Position numbers and translations under genes: made by a program. From Bradysia coprophila (taxonomy: Eukaryota > Arthropoda > Insecta > Diptera > Sciaridae), in the NCBI RefSeq assembly GCF_014529535.1, contig NC_050737.1, positions 5,124,749 through 5,188,748 of the forward strand: DNA of 64,000 bases. Reading direction: 5' to 3'. Below the pieces are notes generated by a model that was given only the letters and a program-made list of their open reading frames with translations, had not been told where the DNA came from and made no database searches. This document shows positions 15,701 to 26,060 of this stretch, in pieces; the first letter of the stretch is position 1; each line of letters begins with the position of its first letter.

Positions 15701-16019
15701 ATCACATCAATTGCATTATTCACTGTTCCGTTTGACGGTCAATAATTCAAAATCATAACAATATTAATCTATGCTCACCATCATGATCGACATTGCATTC
15801 CACTGTATTCCCAATAAACGGCAAGGCTGGTGGCCCCGGTATTTTATTTATTAATTTCACCATCCGCGATCGTTTAGCGTTATATACAAGAATCATGCCC
15901 GAGAAAATTAAACTGAATAAAATTGTGACGGGCGAAAAGTATGATAGAAAATTCACTGATTTCGAAGACACAACACTTTGGATAATTATATCCTCAAAAA
16001 AGTAGGTATGATTTTGCAT
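608..16019 (-). CDS. Cytochrome P450, CYP4 family, exons 1-4 (3' part outside window)
   Basis: Four coding exons join in frame on the minus strand: 15779-16019, 1015-1130, 834-950 and 608-767, all with GT/AG borders. They give 211 residues of a haem monooxygenase that is normally about 500 long. Seen: an N-terminal hydrophobic anchor (about residues 26-46, for the ER membrane), the proline hinge [13 protein letters not shown], then VDHD joined across the long intron to [16 protein letters not shown], the helix-C motif KWHSRRK (its W and R contact haem propionates in the family) and TPAFHFKIL. This order is typical of insect CYP4 enzymes, which oxidise fatty acids, hydrocarbons or xenobiotics. 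Exon 1 ends in codon phase 1 and exon 2 supplies the missing two bases. The haem-binding cysteine exon, the I-helix and the stop are not in the window; I searched 1-607 and found no next exon. The start codon at 16019 is the first in-frame ATG; I saw no better one. CYP4G or CYP4C affinity is possible but not settled. Confidence 0.9.
834..950 (-). CDS. CYP4 exon 3 (helix C region)
   Basis: 117 bases, phase 0 at both ends, between a ttaatttgtag acceptor and an AAG/gtaatt donor. It contains [14 protein letters not shown] and KWHSRRK, the most diagnostic CYP4 motifs visible here. The introns on either side are only 64 and 66 bp. Confidence 0.92.
1015..1130 (-). CDS. CYP4 exon 2
   Basis: 116 bases from a tttttttccag acceptor to a GAG/gtaaca donor. 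It encodes [14 protein letters not shown] and the following stretch up to KVE; the first glutamate codon is completed across the 14.6 kb intron. The exact phase match with exon 1 is the main evidence that the two belong to one gene. Confidence 0.88.
5575..5790. mobile_element. Hairpin MITE related to the element at 55974-56265
   Basis: An inverted repeat runs from cataactcgggataaaa (about 5675) to ctttttatcccttgttatg (about 5790), with arms of about 50 bp. The segment to its left (5575-5670) matches, in reverse complement, the internal part of the element near 56060-56140, including the stretch gaaaagtacggttttcg. No coding capacity. Confidence 0.7.
7142..7496. mobile_element. MITE with about 65-bp terminal inverted repeats
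   Basis: The left end actaggcaacacaggtaatg is mirrored by the right end, with similarity running about 65 bp inward (gacatagtgcattgg against its near-match on the other arm). Length is about 355 bp with no open frame. I could not identify a convincing target duplication, so the superfamily is open. Confidence 0.75.
8536..8640. repeat. Short inverted repeat (hairpin)
   Basis: ccgaaaacacacgattttt at 8541 is the inverse of the segment ending at 8632 (cgtgtgttttcgg). Arms are about 25-30 bp with a loop of about 40 bp. Probably a MITE core. Confidence 0.6.
11520..12666 (+). mobile_element. Noncoding repeat with (CCGT)n and about 144-bp subrepeats, copy 1
   Basis: Starts aatttttagccccgtacg and ends tctgatgccttgtttt. 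Both limits come from comparison with the inverted copy at 18595-20307. Order: agccccgtacgaagtac, a run of six CCGT units near 11657-11681, two to three diverged 144-bp units (each with cggccctaagtgttttt), an inverted motif gtacttcgtacgggct at about 12424, then a GC-richer tail with short repeats around ggacgtattat. The only shared open frame (12489-12671) is made of these short repeats and is not convincing as a protein. Class unknown; the internal inverted motifs suggest a nonautonomous DNA element. Confidence 0.75.
14158..14318. mobile_element. Hairpin MITE
   Basis: Arms of about 55 bp face each other: gttccagttcgttacaacac on the left and its near-inverse ending aacgaactggaag on the right. 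Both arms contain a motif around cgaacagtttag. A related but decayed motif occurs at about 1860-1950. No coding sequence. Confidence 0.7.
15310..15473. mobile_element. MITE family with GCACTTCAAGCATGAG ends, intact copy
   Basis: The left end gcacttccagcaaaag and the right end (inverse gcacttcaagcatgag) are similar. The interior contains gatacactgtccagtctcac, which is the uninterrupted version of the site where a solo LTR has inserted in the related copy at 35291-35625. A shorter relative is at 31955-32010. Confidence 0.7.
15779..16019 (-). CDS. CYP4 exon 1 (membrane anchor and proline hinge)
   Basis: First coding exon, 80 codons plus one base, ending at a gtgagc donor just after the codons for VDHD. 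It encodes the signal anchor and the [11 protein letters not shown] hinge. The ATG is preceded by an A-rich leader (minus-strand ttaaaATG). An upstream noncoding exon is possible but not visible. Confidence 0.88.
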
Positions 16020-18594
16020 TTTAATTTTTGTTTTTGTTTTTTTTGTTAAAATTTTCTTCTTTTAATTTTCAATTTTCAATTTTTTATGTCACTCCCGATT
16101 GAACACCAGATCAAATATATCTAATTCTAGAGACTATAGAGCGAACTTTTGTCTCAACATAATCATCATTCTAAAGCTGCCGAAGAACTAAAAGTACTTG
16201 ACTGCGGACCAAAACTTAAAAGCCAAATTTCTGTTATGATTAAAGTTTTTTTTTTCTTCGACCGAACATTAAACCATCACCTGTAAGTGTTTGTGTGAGT
16301 ATTCAAACGATTATTTAACCATTCAAATTTCCTTCTACTCAAAATTCATCATAATATTTGAATGTTGGCTTTTATTGTGTATGTGAACTGAGACTGTTTG
16401 GACAGCATTGTTATACTACCGAAAGCGAGTTTTCGTGTATCCGATTTTCAAGTTCAAAGTTGTTAATTTTTAAGATTTATTTCATTGCATTATTATGTGA
16501 CTGTATGTTTATGGTGAACTAGATGTATAGATGTATTATTATGCGGTTGGTCACTATAATCTGCACTATTACAGGAGCAGACAACTTAATTATATATCTT
16601 CGTCGTATTTTAACAATGTTTTTGTCTTTTTCTGCTGCAATTAATTGATTGAATAATTGACTGCCTGATTCGATTCAATACCGTGAATATAAAACCTGTA
16701 CAGCACGGAAGAAATTCCCAATGGAAATGTAACAATACCGTACGCTTACCGGTTATCGACCAAAAATATTGATCGTGTGAATTTTCATGCACCGAACAGA
16801 TATTAATACTCGGTATTGCTATCGGCATGTTAACTCGTTACATTTTTCTATTAATTATTACATAAAGGAATAGACATATGTAATTATGACTGTTCGAAAA
16901 TGTTAATGCAGTTTCCGTCACGTACACGTACTTATGGGAAACTAGTTGGATGGAAATCTTGTTTATGCACATTATGGGTAAATTTAACGTTACATATGTT
17001 GTGGATTTGTCATTGTAAGGAGGATCGTCACTTTTTTTTAAATGAAATTAAAATTTGTACACAAGCGCTAAAATAATCGAAATCAAAATGGTTGAATTGA
17101 TAACCCTTGAAGCCGAAAATATATTTTAACGAAAGACTTTTGACTTTTCTGCCATAATTTGAACGAAAAATAAATGTTTTTATGAAACTTCTTAAAAAAT
17201 AATCTCTAAAAATCAGATTTTAAAAAGACAATCTCCCGAAGAATCGACAAAAATTGTGAATTATTTTTGCAATCATCTTCGAGAGATTGTTCTTATGCTA
17301 AATAAATAGACAAAAAGAATGAGATTGTTACAACCGAGTGATAAATGCTATTTTAGGCAATAGAAGTGAAGATTGTCAATCGAAACCGTAGGGATATAGG
17401 GTTTTTCGCAATAAAGGCAACTGAAAGTCCCACTATTTCACTATGTTATTTCATAGCCACGATCGCTAAAGATAATCGTATCTGAGAAAGTCTGATTGCA
17501 TGATCTTATATGCGACTCTGAAACTAAAACCATTTAATATTACAATTGGACAGTATTCGCAGGCTTACAACCCATCAAATAGAAAAATTTTGACAACATT
17601 GACCTCCAGTTAATATTATCCCAACGAAAAAACAGTTTAAACCGCAGAAGATTTCTTTGGCTGATGATTTTCTATGTTTTTTAAGAGCACCTTTTCAACG
17701 TATTTGATTGCTTCTGAAGTATTTTATCGGTTGACGAAAGACGAAAGATTTAGCATTTGAGAAATTTTTTGACTTTTTCTTTTTTTTGCCTATTTTTTCC
17801 CGATTTATTTTGAAAGATACAATTATTAATTATTCAACCCCAGAATTTGTAATTTATTAATTTATGTCAGTATCGTCGACTCTATCACCTACGGGTGGAA
17901 TTGTGCTAAGGTATATTTTGACAAATCTCCACTTCAATCTTAAATTTCTCCGCGATTTTCGAGCTATTATTGTAAGAAATCACCTTTTTTTTTAAAGATT
18001 TATCTTTCGTTTACTTAGTTAACATAAATTTTATTACTGGCGATTTCGTCTAACAAAGTTAAATAATTATTAAAAATTCAGAGCTGACCCTTGAGAACTT
18101 ACGTGCCACAATTTCATATAACTTCATTTAATCAAGAATTGTCCCATATGTACAAATATCATAGGACATGTCACGGTTTATTGTATCGTGGGTTGCCTGT
18201 TGATTTTTTCTTTATACAAATTTACAGTCAACTCAAAATTCATTTTTGGAACAGTCAACTCTACATTGTTTACTTTATCTCAGTCTAGTTAACTAATCAA
18301 TATGGTCGAAAGCACGATAAAATTTTGAGGACACCAAAAAGAAAGTGGGACCATCAAATATAAGCATTACAAAAATGGTGATCTGGACTCGTGGAAGAGC
18401 TATAAAAATTTCAGAGAGCGATCAGGGTAGTCGTGACTAAGCAATTTTTGACCATGTCTTTCGAACCGCCAAGGCGGCCCTTCAGTTTAACGAATAATGT
18501 TAGACTTAGGGAAATAAAAAATAATCGAAATCGGTTGAGTTCTTCAGATAGTCCGTTTATACTTACTAGTGGTACGACCAACAAAATATAAATA
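16020..18594. other. Upstream region of the CYP4 gene, no gene seen
   Basis: AT-rich noncoding sequence that should include the promoter and any 5' noncoding exon of the minus-strand CYP4 gene. I see no clear TATA/initiator pair. Around 17333-17420 there is a decayed relative of the hairpin at 23108-23232 (it shares caaccgagtgataaatgc and ttcgcaataaaggcaac). Confidence 0.5.
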
Positions 18595-20307
18595 AAACAA
18601 GGCATCAGAACAGTCGGAGCGTTTGCTGCGACTTAGCCCCGTACAACCCGTAATCCTATTTCGTCCGCAACCATAATACGTCCGTAGCCCTAATAAGCCC
18701 GGAACCCTAATACGTCTACAACCCTCTAATGCGTCTGTTACCAAAATGCAAGTCAAGTTGGGCATTGTCAAATTTACTGAAACTGTTCACTTTTAAAATT
18801 GCGCATAGCGCAATTACGAAAGCCCGTACGAAGTACCTTTCAAATAAAACCAACAATTTACGACATTACTTTAGAAACCCAAAATTTTTTGCCAACTTTC
18901 CATTGGGTATTCAATTACTTCTCAAATGAAACAAAAACTAGCAAAATCGGATGATATTTACTCGATTTATGTGCAAAAAACACTTAGGGCCGAGTAGCGG
19001 CCTTAGTCCAAGGGCCCAAATTTGAAACTTTTTTCGCCACGTTCTTTTCGGTATTCAATTACCTTCCATAAAAAACTAAATCTAGCAAAATCGGATGAGA
19101 TTTACTCGATTTATGTGCAAAAAACACTTAGGGCCGAGTAGCGGCCTCAGTCCAAGGGCCCAAATTTGAAACTTTTTTCGCCACGTTCTTTTCGGTATTC
19201 AATTACCTTCCATAAAAAACTAAATCTAGCAAAATCGGATGAGATTTACTCGATTTATGTGCAAAAAACACCTAGGGCCGAGTAGCGGCCTTAGTCCAAG
19301 GGCCCAAATTTGAAACTTTTTTCGCCACGTTATTTTCGGTATTCAATTACCTTCCATAAAAAACTAAATCTAGCAAAATCGGATGAGATTTACTCGATTT
19401 ATGTGCAAAAAACACTTAGGGCCGAGTAGCGGCCTCAGTCCAAGGGCCCAAATTTGAAACTTTTTTCGCCACGTTCTTTTCGGTATTCAATTACCTTCCA
19501 TAAAAAACTAAATCTAGCAAAATCGGATGAGATTTACTCGATTTATGTGCAAAAAACACCTAGGGCCGAGTAGCGGCCTTAGTCCAAGGGCCCAAATTTG
19601 AAACTTTTTTCGCCACGTTATTTTCGGTATTCAATTACCTTCCATAAAAAACTAAATCTAGCAAAATCGGATGAGATTTACTCGATTTATGTGCAAAAAA
19701 CACCTAGGGCCGAGTAGCGGCCTTAGTCCAAGGGCCCAAATTTGAAACTTTTTTCGCCACGTTCTTTTCGGTATTCAATTACCTTCCATAAAAAACTAAA
19801 TCTAGCAAAATCGGATGAGATTTACTCGATTTATGTGCAAAAAACACTTAGGGCCGAGTAACGACCTTTGAGCCCTCCCAACAAGCCCACGTTGCATCTT
19901 ACCCAAAAACAATGTTCAGCAACTTTGTTGTACTCGTCAATACCTTTCATTTGATGTATCACAAGCAGCTATTGCGTGCGCATTTCGGTAGATATCGTCG
20001 AAAGACTGAAAAACACCTATAGGGCCCTAGCTCTGGAGTGACCGACCCTACCATGCCCATTTTCGAACTTGACCTTGCTTTTGTCGATACCAATCGGGAA
20101 AAAAAAAGAATTTTGAAAAAAGGTTGTGATTTACTCAAGCTAGAGGGGTCACGGACGGACGGACGGACGGACATTTTTTTTATTGCGGATTCGTCATCTA
20201 TGAACATAACCAAATGCTTTGCCCTTACTGTCTGCTTCCAATTCGACGTGTTACAAACGGCATATTAATCTTATAAGCCCCCAGTACTTCGTACGGGGCT
20301 AAAAATT
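18595..20307 (-). mobile_element. Same repeat as 11520-12666, inverted and expanded copy 2
   Basis: Reverse-complement copy of 11520-12666, ending in gtacggggctaaaaatt on the plus strand. It is about 570 bp longer because the 144-bp unit has been amplified. It keeps the CCGT run (as CGGA repeats near 20155-20172) and the tail with short repeats (18600-18770). Flanking sequences differ from copy 1, which fixes the ends at about 18595 and 20307. Confidence 0.75.
18981..19844 (+). repeat. Tandem array of 144-bp units, six full copies
   Basis: The motif cac(t/c)tagggccgagtagcgg begins at 18981, 19125, 19269, 19413, 19557, 19701 and 19845, a spacing of exactly 144 each time. Variant bases alternate: units 2 and 4 share one set (cctcagtcc, cgttcttttc), and units 3 and 5 another (cacctaggg, cgttattttc). 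This suggests the most recent duplication involved a 288-bp dimer. Confidence 0.9.
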
Positions 20308-22775
20308 CAGCTATTCTTGCCATCTCGAATTCAGCCCACATTAACTAACAGAGTTACTACTTCTAATACTACATCTTTCCCAGAAAAAAAATTCTCCTAT
20401 GCACCGAAAGGGAAGGAGGAAGAAATTATAATCACATTGCCTGGTAAAAATAAACCTGTTAAATCTTCAGATTATAAATGATTTATTTGTAGGATAAATT
20501 ATACTTTTGCAACAAAAATGTGTCCTACATAGGACATGTAGGACAATTTTCGAAAAAGTAGGACAAAGTAGGAAAGTAGGACACTGTGGTAGCGCTAGCT
20601 TAAAAGAAAGAAAATAATCTTTTTTACACTAGATTCAGAACGCCGAATTCCCTGCCCCTCTAGTTATTTATGAGTGGCTTGAAACCAAATTCTGTTGCCG
20701 TTCGGAGGAGAAGGTATTTCGTACCACATTTTTTATTGATATAGTTTACATTGTTTTCTGCATTGAGGCACATGGCAAGAAGTATTAACGTTCGAAAAAC
20801 ATTCATTCTCTTTAAAGCCATTGATTATATTTGCATAAGAAAACGTAAAGAGTAAATTTGAAATGTTCAAAGAGGAATTATGTCGAATCTATTTTAATTG
20901 TGTGTCTGAATCAAATATTTGTCATCACACACCACACACAACGCACTGTGCATGTGGGAATCTGTTTGAGTCTTTATTGAATAACAATTGATTCGCAAAA
21001 CAATTTTCGTATCATAAGTTAGTGACCCATGCTCAATTTTGTTTAATTTTCAAAGAAGTCATTAAACTGGATGACAATCACAATAGGAGTTTTATCAAAT
21101 GATGATTTTGTTCAGTTTTTATTAATTAAAATTGAAAAAAAAATTAAAATATTCGATTAACAATAATGACAAGCTCTGGGTAATATGGTAATACGGTTTG
21201 AAGTACAAGATTTGAAATCAACAGATTCAAAATACTTTGATCGATTGAAGTATTATACCCGATAATAATACTGGTCATATGCTTGCCATCTGTAACATGT
21301 TAAGAATATTGTTCCGATCACGGTCACGTACCTAAATCTAAGCCCAGTATATCAAAAGTGGTGCCCAATTAAAAAAAAATTGTAAAGTTTCGGTAGATGT
21401 ACCAATGGATTATGACAAATCCTAGTTTCAAAGTTTAAATACTTAAATGAAAGGATCCATTAATGCACGAGCCCGATCAATGACTCGTAGCATACACAAG
21501 GCCTAAACAGTTATCCAATTTATCTTCAATGAACTTTTGTCTGATTCGGCAAGCTTTTTCTTATTGAGTTTCCGTATATATATCTGTAATGTTGTAGATC
21601 GCAAATTCTGTTTTGTTAGCTGTACAAATTAGAACTCTCAGAATAACAATCAGATGAATGATTTCTGAATAATGATCGCTGAATTTCGAATTATGTCAAC
21701 ACAGACTTATTAATAATATAAATGGCAAAGATATAAATGCCGTAAATTAGCAAACATGGGCAACATCAAAATTTTCTACTTTATCACTAATATTAGCTTG
21801 ATATTTACATACCAAATTCATAGCTTCTACAATCAACGTTTTGCAATTCCTAAATATTGAACGTTTTCATATACTCTTCGTCGTTACATGCTAACAAACA
21901 GAGTAAACAGACAGACGACTTTTGAGCCAGGCAACGGAAAAAGTGTTAGTAGTAGATGATGTAGGTACACTCTTTAAACCAGTTGTTAATTCTGTTATTT
22001 GAAGGATGACATAAGTGGTTAATACTGTGATATCAGATTAACACTTAAAAAGACACACCAATAGTCATCACGTCTCCAAGAGATGTAGACTGTTTAAGTT
22101 TATAAAATGTTATCTGTTATCGGCGACGAAGGGTTGATTTTTTATTTATACAACAGTTATTTGTTCACCGAAGGAAAGTTGAAAATTTCATTTCGAGGGT
22201 GTTATTTGTAGCCAGAGCGCAGCTATGGCCTCAAGTCACATTTGAAAATTAAATTTCCTCCTTTTTGCCGAGATCAACACAACGTTTTTTCACAACCAAA
22301 GGCTCCCGAAGTTTCAGCTGAGGTGAGAAAATGACTATTTTCTCGACTGCGTTGTGTCAATGTTTTTGAACAATTGAAGTAAGAAATTTTCCATTCAAAC
22401 ATTAATAAACAAAGAAAGTAAAAGATTTAACGATTGAATGTTCGCTTCGAAAAAGGTTCAACCTGATACGAACGAGTTTACGAATTGGTTTCAATTAAAA
22501 ACTTGGATGATTACATCAATTCCTAGATCAGTTCATTTCAGTTCTTAGGACATAAGAAAGCCTGTTAGTTCAGTAATGTCTCTCTATCATTGGTGCAAAG
22601 TATCTCATCGTACAGAGGCAAATGCTATAGGCCTTATCACAACAGTCGATAGAAACAGTTAACTTTATTGAAATGAATTGAAATCCACACAATGAACTTC
22701 AAGTAAGCATCAATTGGTATTTGTATAGTCTAAGTCAACCAATTTTAATTAAACTTTGTTGTGCCGATCTTACTA
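20308..22775. other. AT-rich region, no gene seen
   Basis: No plausible coding exon on either strand. A small cluster of a gtaggacaa-type motif lies at about 20520-20585. Otherwise unremarkable. Confidence 0.5.
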
Positions 22776-22903
22776 CAGTTAGGGGCATTGAGTTTTTCGC
22801 TGATCCACACAGTTTTACCACTATGACGCACGTGTTTTTATGTGTGGATCAGCTGAAAAATAGCTGATCCACATTCATGCTGAAATTTCACTGCCTCTGA
22901 CTG
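22776..22903. mobile_element. 128-bp MITE with CAGT ends
   Basis: The left end cagttaggggcattgag and the right end (inverse cagtcagaggcagtgaaat) form an inverted repeat that continues through tgatccacaca. It is preceded by TA but followed by AA, so the expected TA duplication is imperfect. Related to 30642-30793 and, more distantly, to 27121-27287. Confidence 0.7.
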
Positions 22904-23107
22904 AACTGAAGTAAAATAATGAAGTCGTATACAAGAGCAAATCACCTAAAATAGTAGTAGAATAAAGCCAAATAAAGTCATAAAAAACGACAATGGTACA
23001 CTGTCATTTTTACTTTTCATACTGTTTCAAAAGGTTAGTCAAATGTTACACTTTTTGACTTTAGCAATATGCTACTATGCTAGGTTTTTTGTATGATAGT
23101 TATTTAT

Positions 23108-23232
23108 GCAACCGAGTGATAAATGCTTCTTTATGCACTTGCACTAGATGTGAAGATTGTCACTCGAGGCCGTAGGCCGAGTGTGACAAAACACATCGTG
23201 TGCCTAAAAAGGCAATTATCATCGAGTTGTAT
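23108..23232. mobile_element. Hairpin MITE with CAACCGAGTGATAA ends
   Basis: The left end gcaaccgagtgataaatgc is mirrored by the right end ggcaattatcatcgagttg. A small central hairpin (cactcgaggc / gccgagtgtg) lies within. A decayed relative lies at 17333-17400. Confidence 0.65.
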
Positions 23233-24066
23233 ACAACATTTTTCGCAATAAAGGCAACAGAAAGTCACTTTTTCGTCACTTGTTGCGAAAAGCGTGTTTT
23301 TATGGAGCAAAATTACTTAAATTTTTACCGATAAAATATTCGGTAATGTTGTTATCTCATGCGTAATCGAGGTTTTTGATGCTTCGAAGTTTCAAGAAAC
23401 TTCTCATATTTCATCGAATATGCTCTCATCATTCTCAAAACACCCTAAAATATGCATGCTAAAAATATCATCAAAATTTAAATTTTTCAAATAAACCCAT
23501 TTTTGTGTGTGATTTTCCACTCTCTTCCATATATATGTAAATAACAGATTATCGATCTTGCTGTGAATTAATTAAAATTTGTGAAAAAAAAATCAAATCA
23601 AAATCAATTTACATTTGCGGTTTCTCAATGTCCTTCAGACATTCAATTTCTATAGTAACAATTTCTAAGTTTTGTGTATTCAGAACAGGCTATTGTTTCC
23701 TTTCCGTGATTATTAATGAACTATAAATTCGTCATAATAGCCACAGAACCCGGATATTCGGGAGATTATACTTTTATTACCATTGTATATTGACATGGTA
23801 TGGAGAGTGCCTATAGCCGATGATGTCTTTTGATATAACAAAAAGTTGTGTCGTTTATCTGCAAATCAAAAATGATAAACTGGAGGTGACATTGGGTTTC
23901 TCATGGTAGAATGTTAGGTATATTGCATGTGCATCGCTTCAAAACCTTTCTATTCAGACAGTTATTCGGAAGATACGACACGATACATTTCATGTACACA
24001 GATTTTTCCTATTGAAAAATGTTTACAATTAGTACTGGTACTGTGGATGAAATTGAAATTCAACTT

Positions 24067-24282
24067 CTAGTAAAAACAATGCGCTGCGTAGACCGTGCTG
24101 ACAGGAAACAGCTCAGCAGGAATCATTACATTAATAATAACATTCACAAAAGTACCCATGGCTAACCAATCAAAGTCTTCAACATTTAAGGAATCAGTAA
24201 AAATTTGCCGAGGCATTAAAAATGAAAACCTAATCGATGAATCATGGCGGCGTTCGTATCTTACGTGAAATATAAATAGCAC
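24067..24282 (-). other. Open frame of 71 codons, unrecognised
   Basis: Encodes a short sequence including EDFDWLAMGTFVNVIINVM, which looks more protein-like than most chance frames here and ends just outside the foldback element. I recognise no family, and no flanking exon joins convincingly. Most likely a chance frame or a gene fragment. Confidence 0.15.
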
Positions 24283-24339
24283 ATTGGTATTTAAACTCTC
24301 ACTGTACGGGCACTATGAAAAATCGACCCGTGCAATTTC

Positions 24340-24835
24340 ATCTGTTACAAAATCGTCCAATCCAATATCATTTCTTCCAATATCGTTCTTTCCAATATCG
24401 TTCTGTCCAATATTGTTCACGGTCTAATTTCATTCTGTCCATTATCTTTATGTCCAACATCTTTCTGTCCAATATCGTCAACCGTCCAATTTCATTCTGT
24501 CCAATATCTTTCTGTCCAACATCGTTCTATCCAATATTGTTCATGATCCAATTTCATTCTGTCCATTGTCTTTGTGTCCAATATATTTATGTCCAATATC
24601 GTTCACGGTCCAATTTCATTCAGTCCAATATAGTTCTGTCGAATATCTTTCTGTCCAAATTCATTCTGTCCAATTTCTCTCAGTCCAAAATCGTCAAGTC
24701 GCATTTTGTTGGACTGAATAATATTGGACTGAATGATATTGAACGAAAAGATATTGGACTGAAAGATATTGGACAGAACAATATTGTGCTGATTCAAATT
24801 GGACGGTTGACGATATTGACAGAAAGATATTAAGG
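24340..24835. repeat. Left 15-bp array, internally inverted
   Basis: Units alternate between ccaatatcgttctgt and ccaatttcattctgt, roughly 23 in forward orientation. After a turn point near 24695-24705 they continue inverted (attggactgaa). The block can therefore fold on itself. Confidence 0.8.
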
Positions 24836-25315
24836 TTTGTAAGTCTTTACATACTTTTGGCTATTTATGTGCAAATAGGGGATTTTTTGTTATGTGACAA
24901 GAAAGGTATTTGACCCTAGAAGCCAAAACCACTTTCAAAAAAATTCTTCGAAGTTTGTGTAGCTGGTGAAAGGTGATCAAAAAACTAAAACTTGCACTTT
25001 TCTTACAAAAATTTCTCCATCTACACGAACCGGTAACTTAGGAGTTAATTTTTTTTTTCTCTCGCATCGTCTAATAATGAGTCTTTGTAATTTTATCTGT
25101 CTATTTTTGCTGTCTGTAAATTTAAATTTTATATAAAACAAATGACACAGACTAATGCTTAGACGAAATAATAAAACCAAAAGAATTTAAGTAACTGTGG
25201 TGAAGCACAACAGGCCCATCTGAGGCTTAGGTGCAGGTTATATTCCACCCACTTATTCTATCTATCTAATGCTTAGACGATGCGAGAAAAAAAAATTAAC
25301 TCCTAAGTTACCGAC

Positions 25316-25387
25316 ACCGTCCCGGCGCCCGGCTCGCATTGCGGCCCTCCGCTTCGCTCCGGGGCAATGGGCCGGATCGCTCGGCGT
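25316..25387. other. GC-rich island in the centre of the foldback element
   Basis: About 70 bp at roughly 70% G+C by eye, in surroundings of about 30%. It contains an imperfect hairpin with cattgcggccc on one side and ggggcaatg on the other. Not coding as far as I can see. Confidence 0.6.
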
Positions 25388-25564
25388 GTTAAAACGCTTT
25401 TTATGTGCAATGAATATTTGTATTCATTTCGTAAAAAATAAATTAAGCTAAACTACTTTACGTTACATTTCGTAAAAGGATAATTTCCCTAGGAACAAAC
25501 AAAACGCCTTTATGGCGAGAAGAAAATTACGAATTAAGTTGAGATTACTTACTACCGTGCGGCC

Positions 25565-26060
25565 CATCTGTCCAATATCTTAATGTCCAATTGCATTCTG
25601 TCCAATATCATTCTGTAGTGAACACAGCGATTACATTGGGCAGAAAGATATTGGACAGAATGAAATTGGACTGAGAGATATTGGACTGGAAGATATTGGA
25701 CAGAACGATATTGTGCTGAATGAAATTGGACGGTTGACAATATTGAACTGTAAGATAGTAGACAGAACGATATTGGACAAAATGAAATTGGACCGCGAAC
25801 GATATTGGACAGAAAGATGTTGGAAAGAAAGATAATGGACAGAATGAAATTGGACGGTTGACGATGTTGTGCAGAAAGATATTGGAAAGAAAGATATTGG
25901 ATAGAACAATATTGGACGGTTGACGATATTGGACAGAACGATATTGGACAAAAAGATATTGGACTGTAGCAGTTAACGATATTGGTCTGGACGAAAATAT
26001 ACAGAACGAAATTGGACTGGGACTAAATTGTACACTGTGTACGATATTGGACGGGTCGAT
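25565..26060. repeat. Right 15-bp array
   Basis: Mostly units of the form attggacagaacgat, roughly 28 of them, inverse to the main left array, with a few forward units at the start (25565-25615). It completes the foldback structure. Confidence 0.8.

Larger units (their letters stand above)
1131..15778 (-). other. 14.6 kb intron 1 of the CYP4 gene
   Basis: Bounded by a gtgagc donor (minus, 15778) and a tttttttccag acceptor (minus, 1131). It holds no recognisable coding sequence on either strand. It does hold hairpin elements near 5575-5790, 7142-7496, 8536-8640, 14158-14318 and 15310-15473, and the 1.1 kb repeat 11520-12666. The other short open frames here look like chance frames in AT-rich DNA. 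Confidence 0.8.

Noticed and set aside
24315..24833. 172-codon open frame in the foldback element
   Set aside because: It is produced by 15-bp repeat units, a multiple of three, so a frame with no stop in one unit stays open. The antisense strand is open for the same reason, and so are the frames at 25608-26072.
24340..26060. CRISPR-like regularly spaced repeats
   Set aside because: Units of 15 bp are directly contiguous with no spacers, and the sequence is clearly insect nuclear DNA with a transposon-type target duplication.
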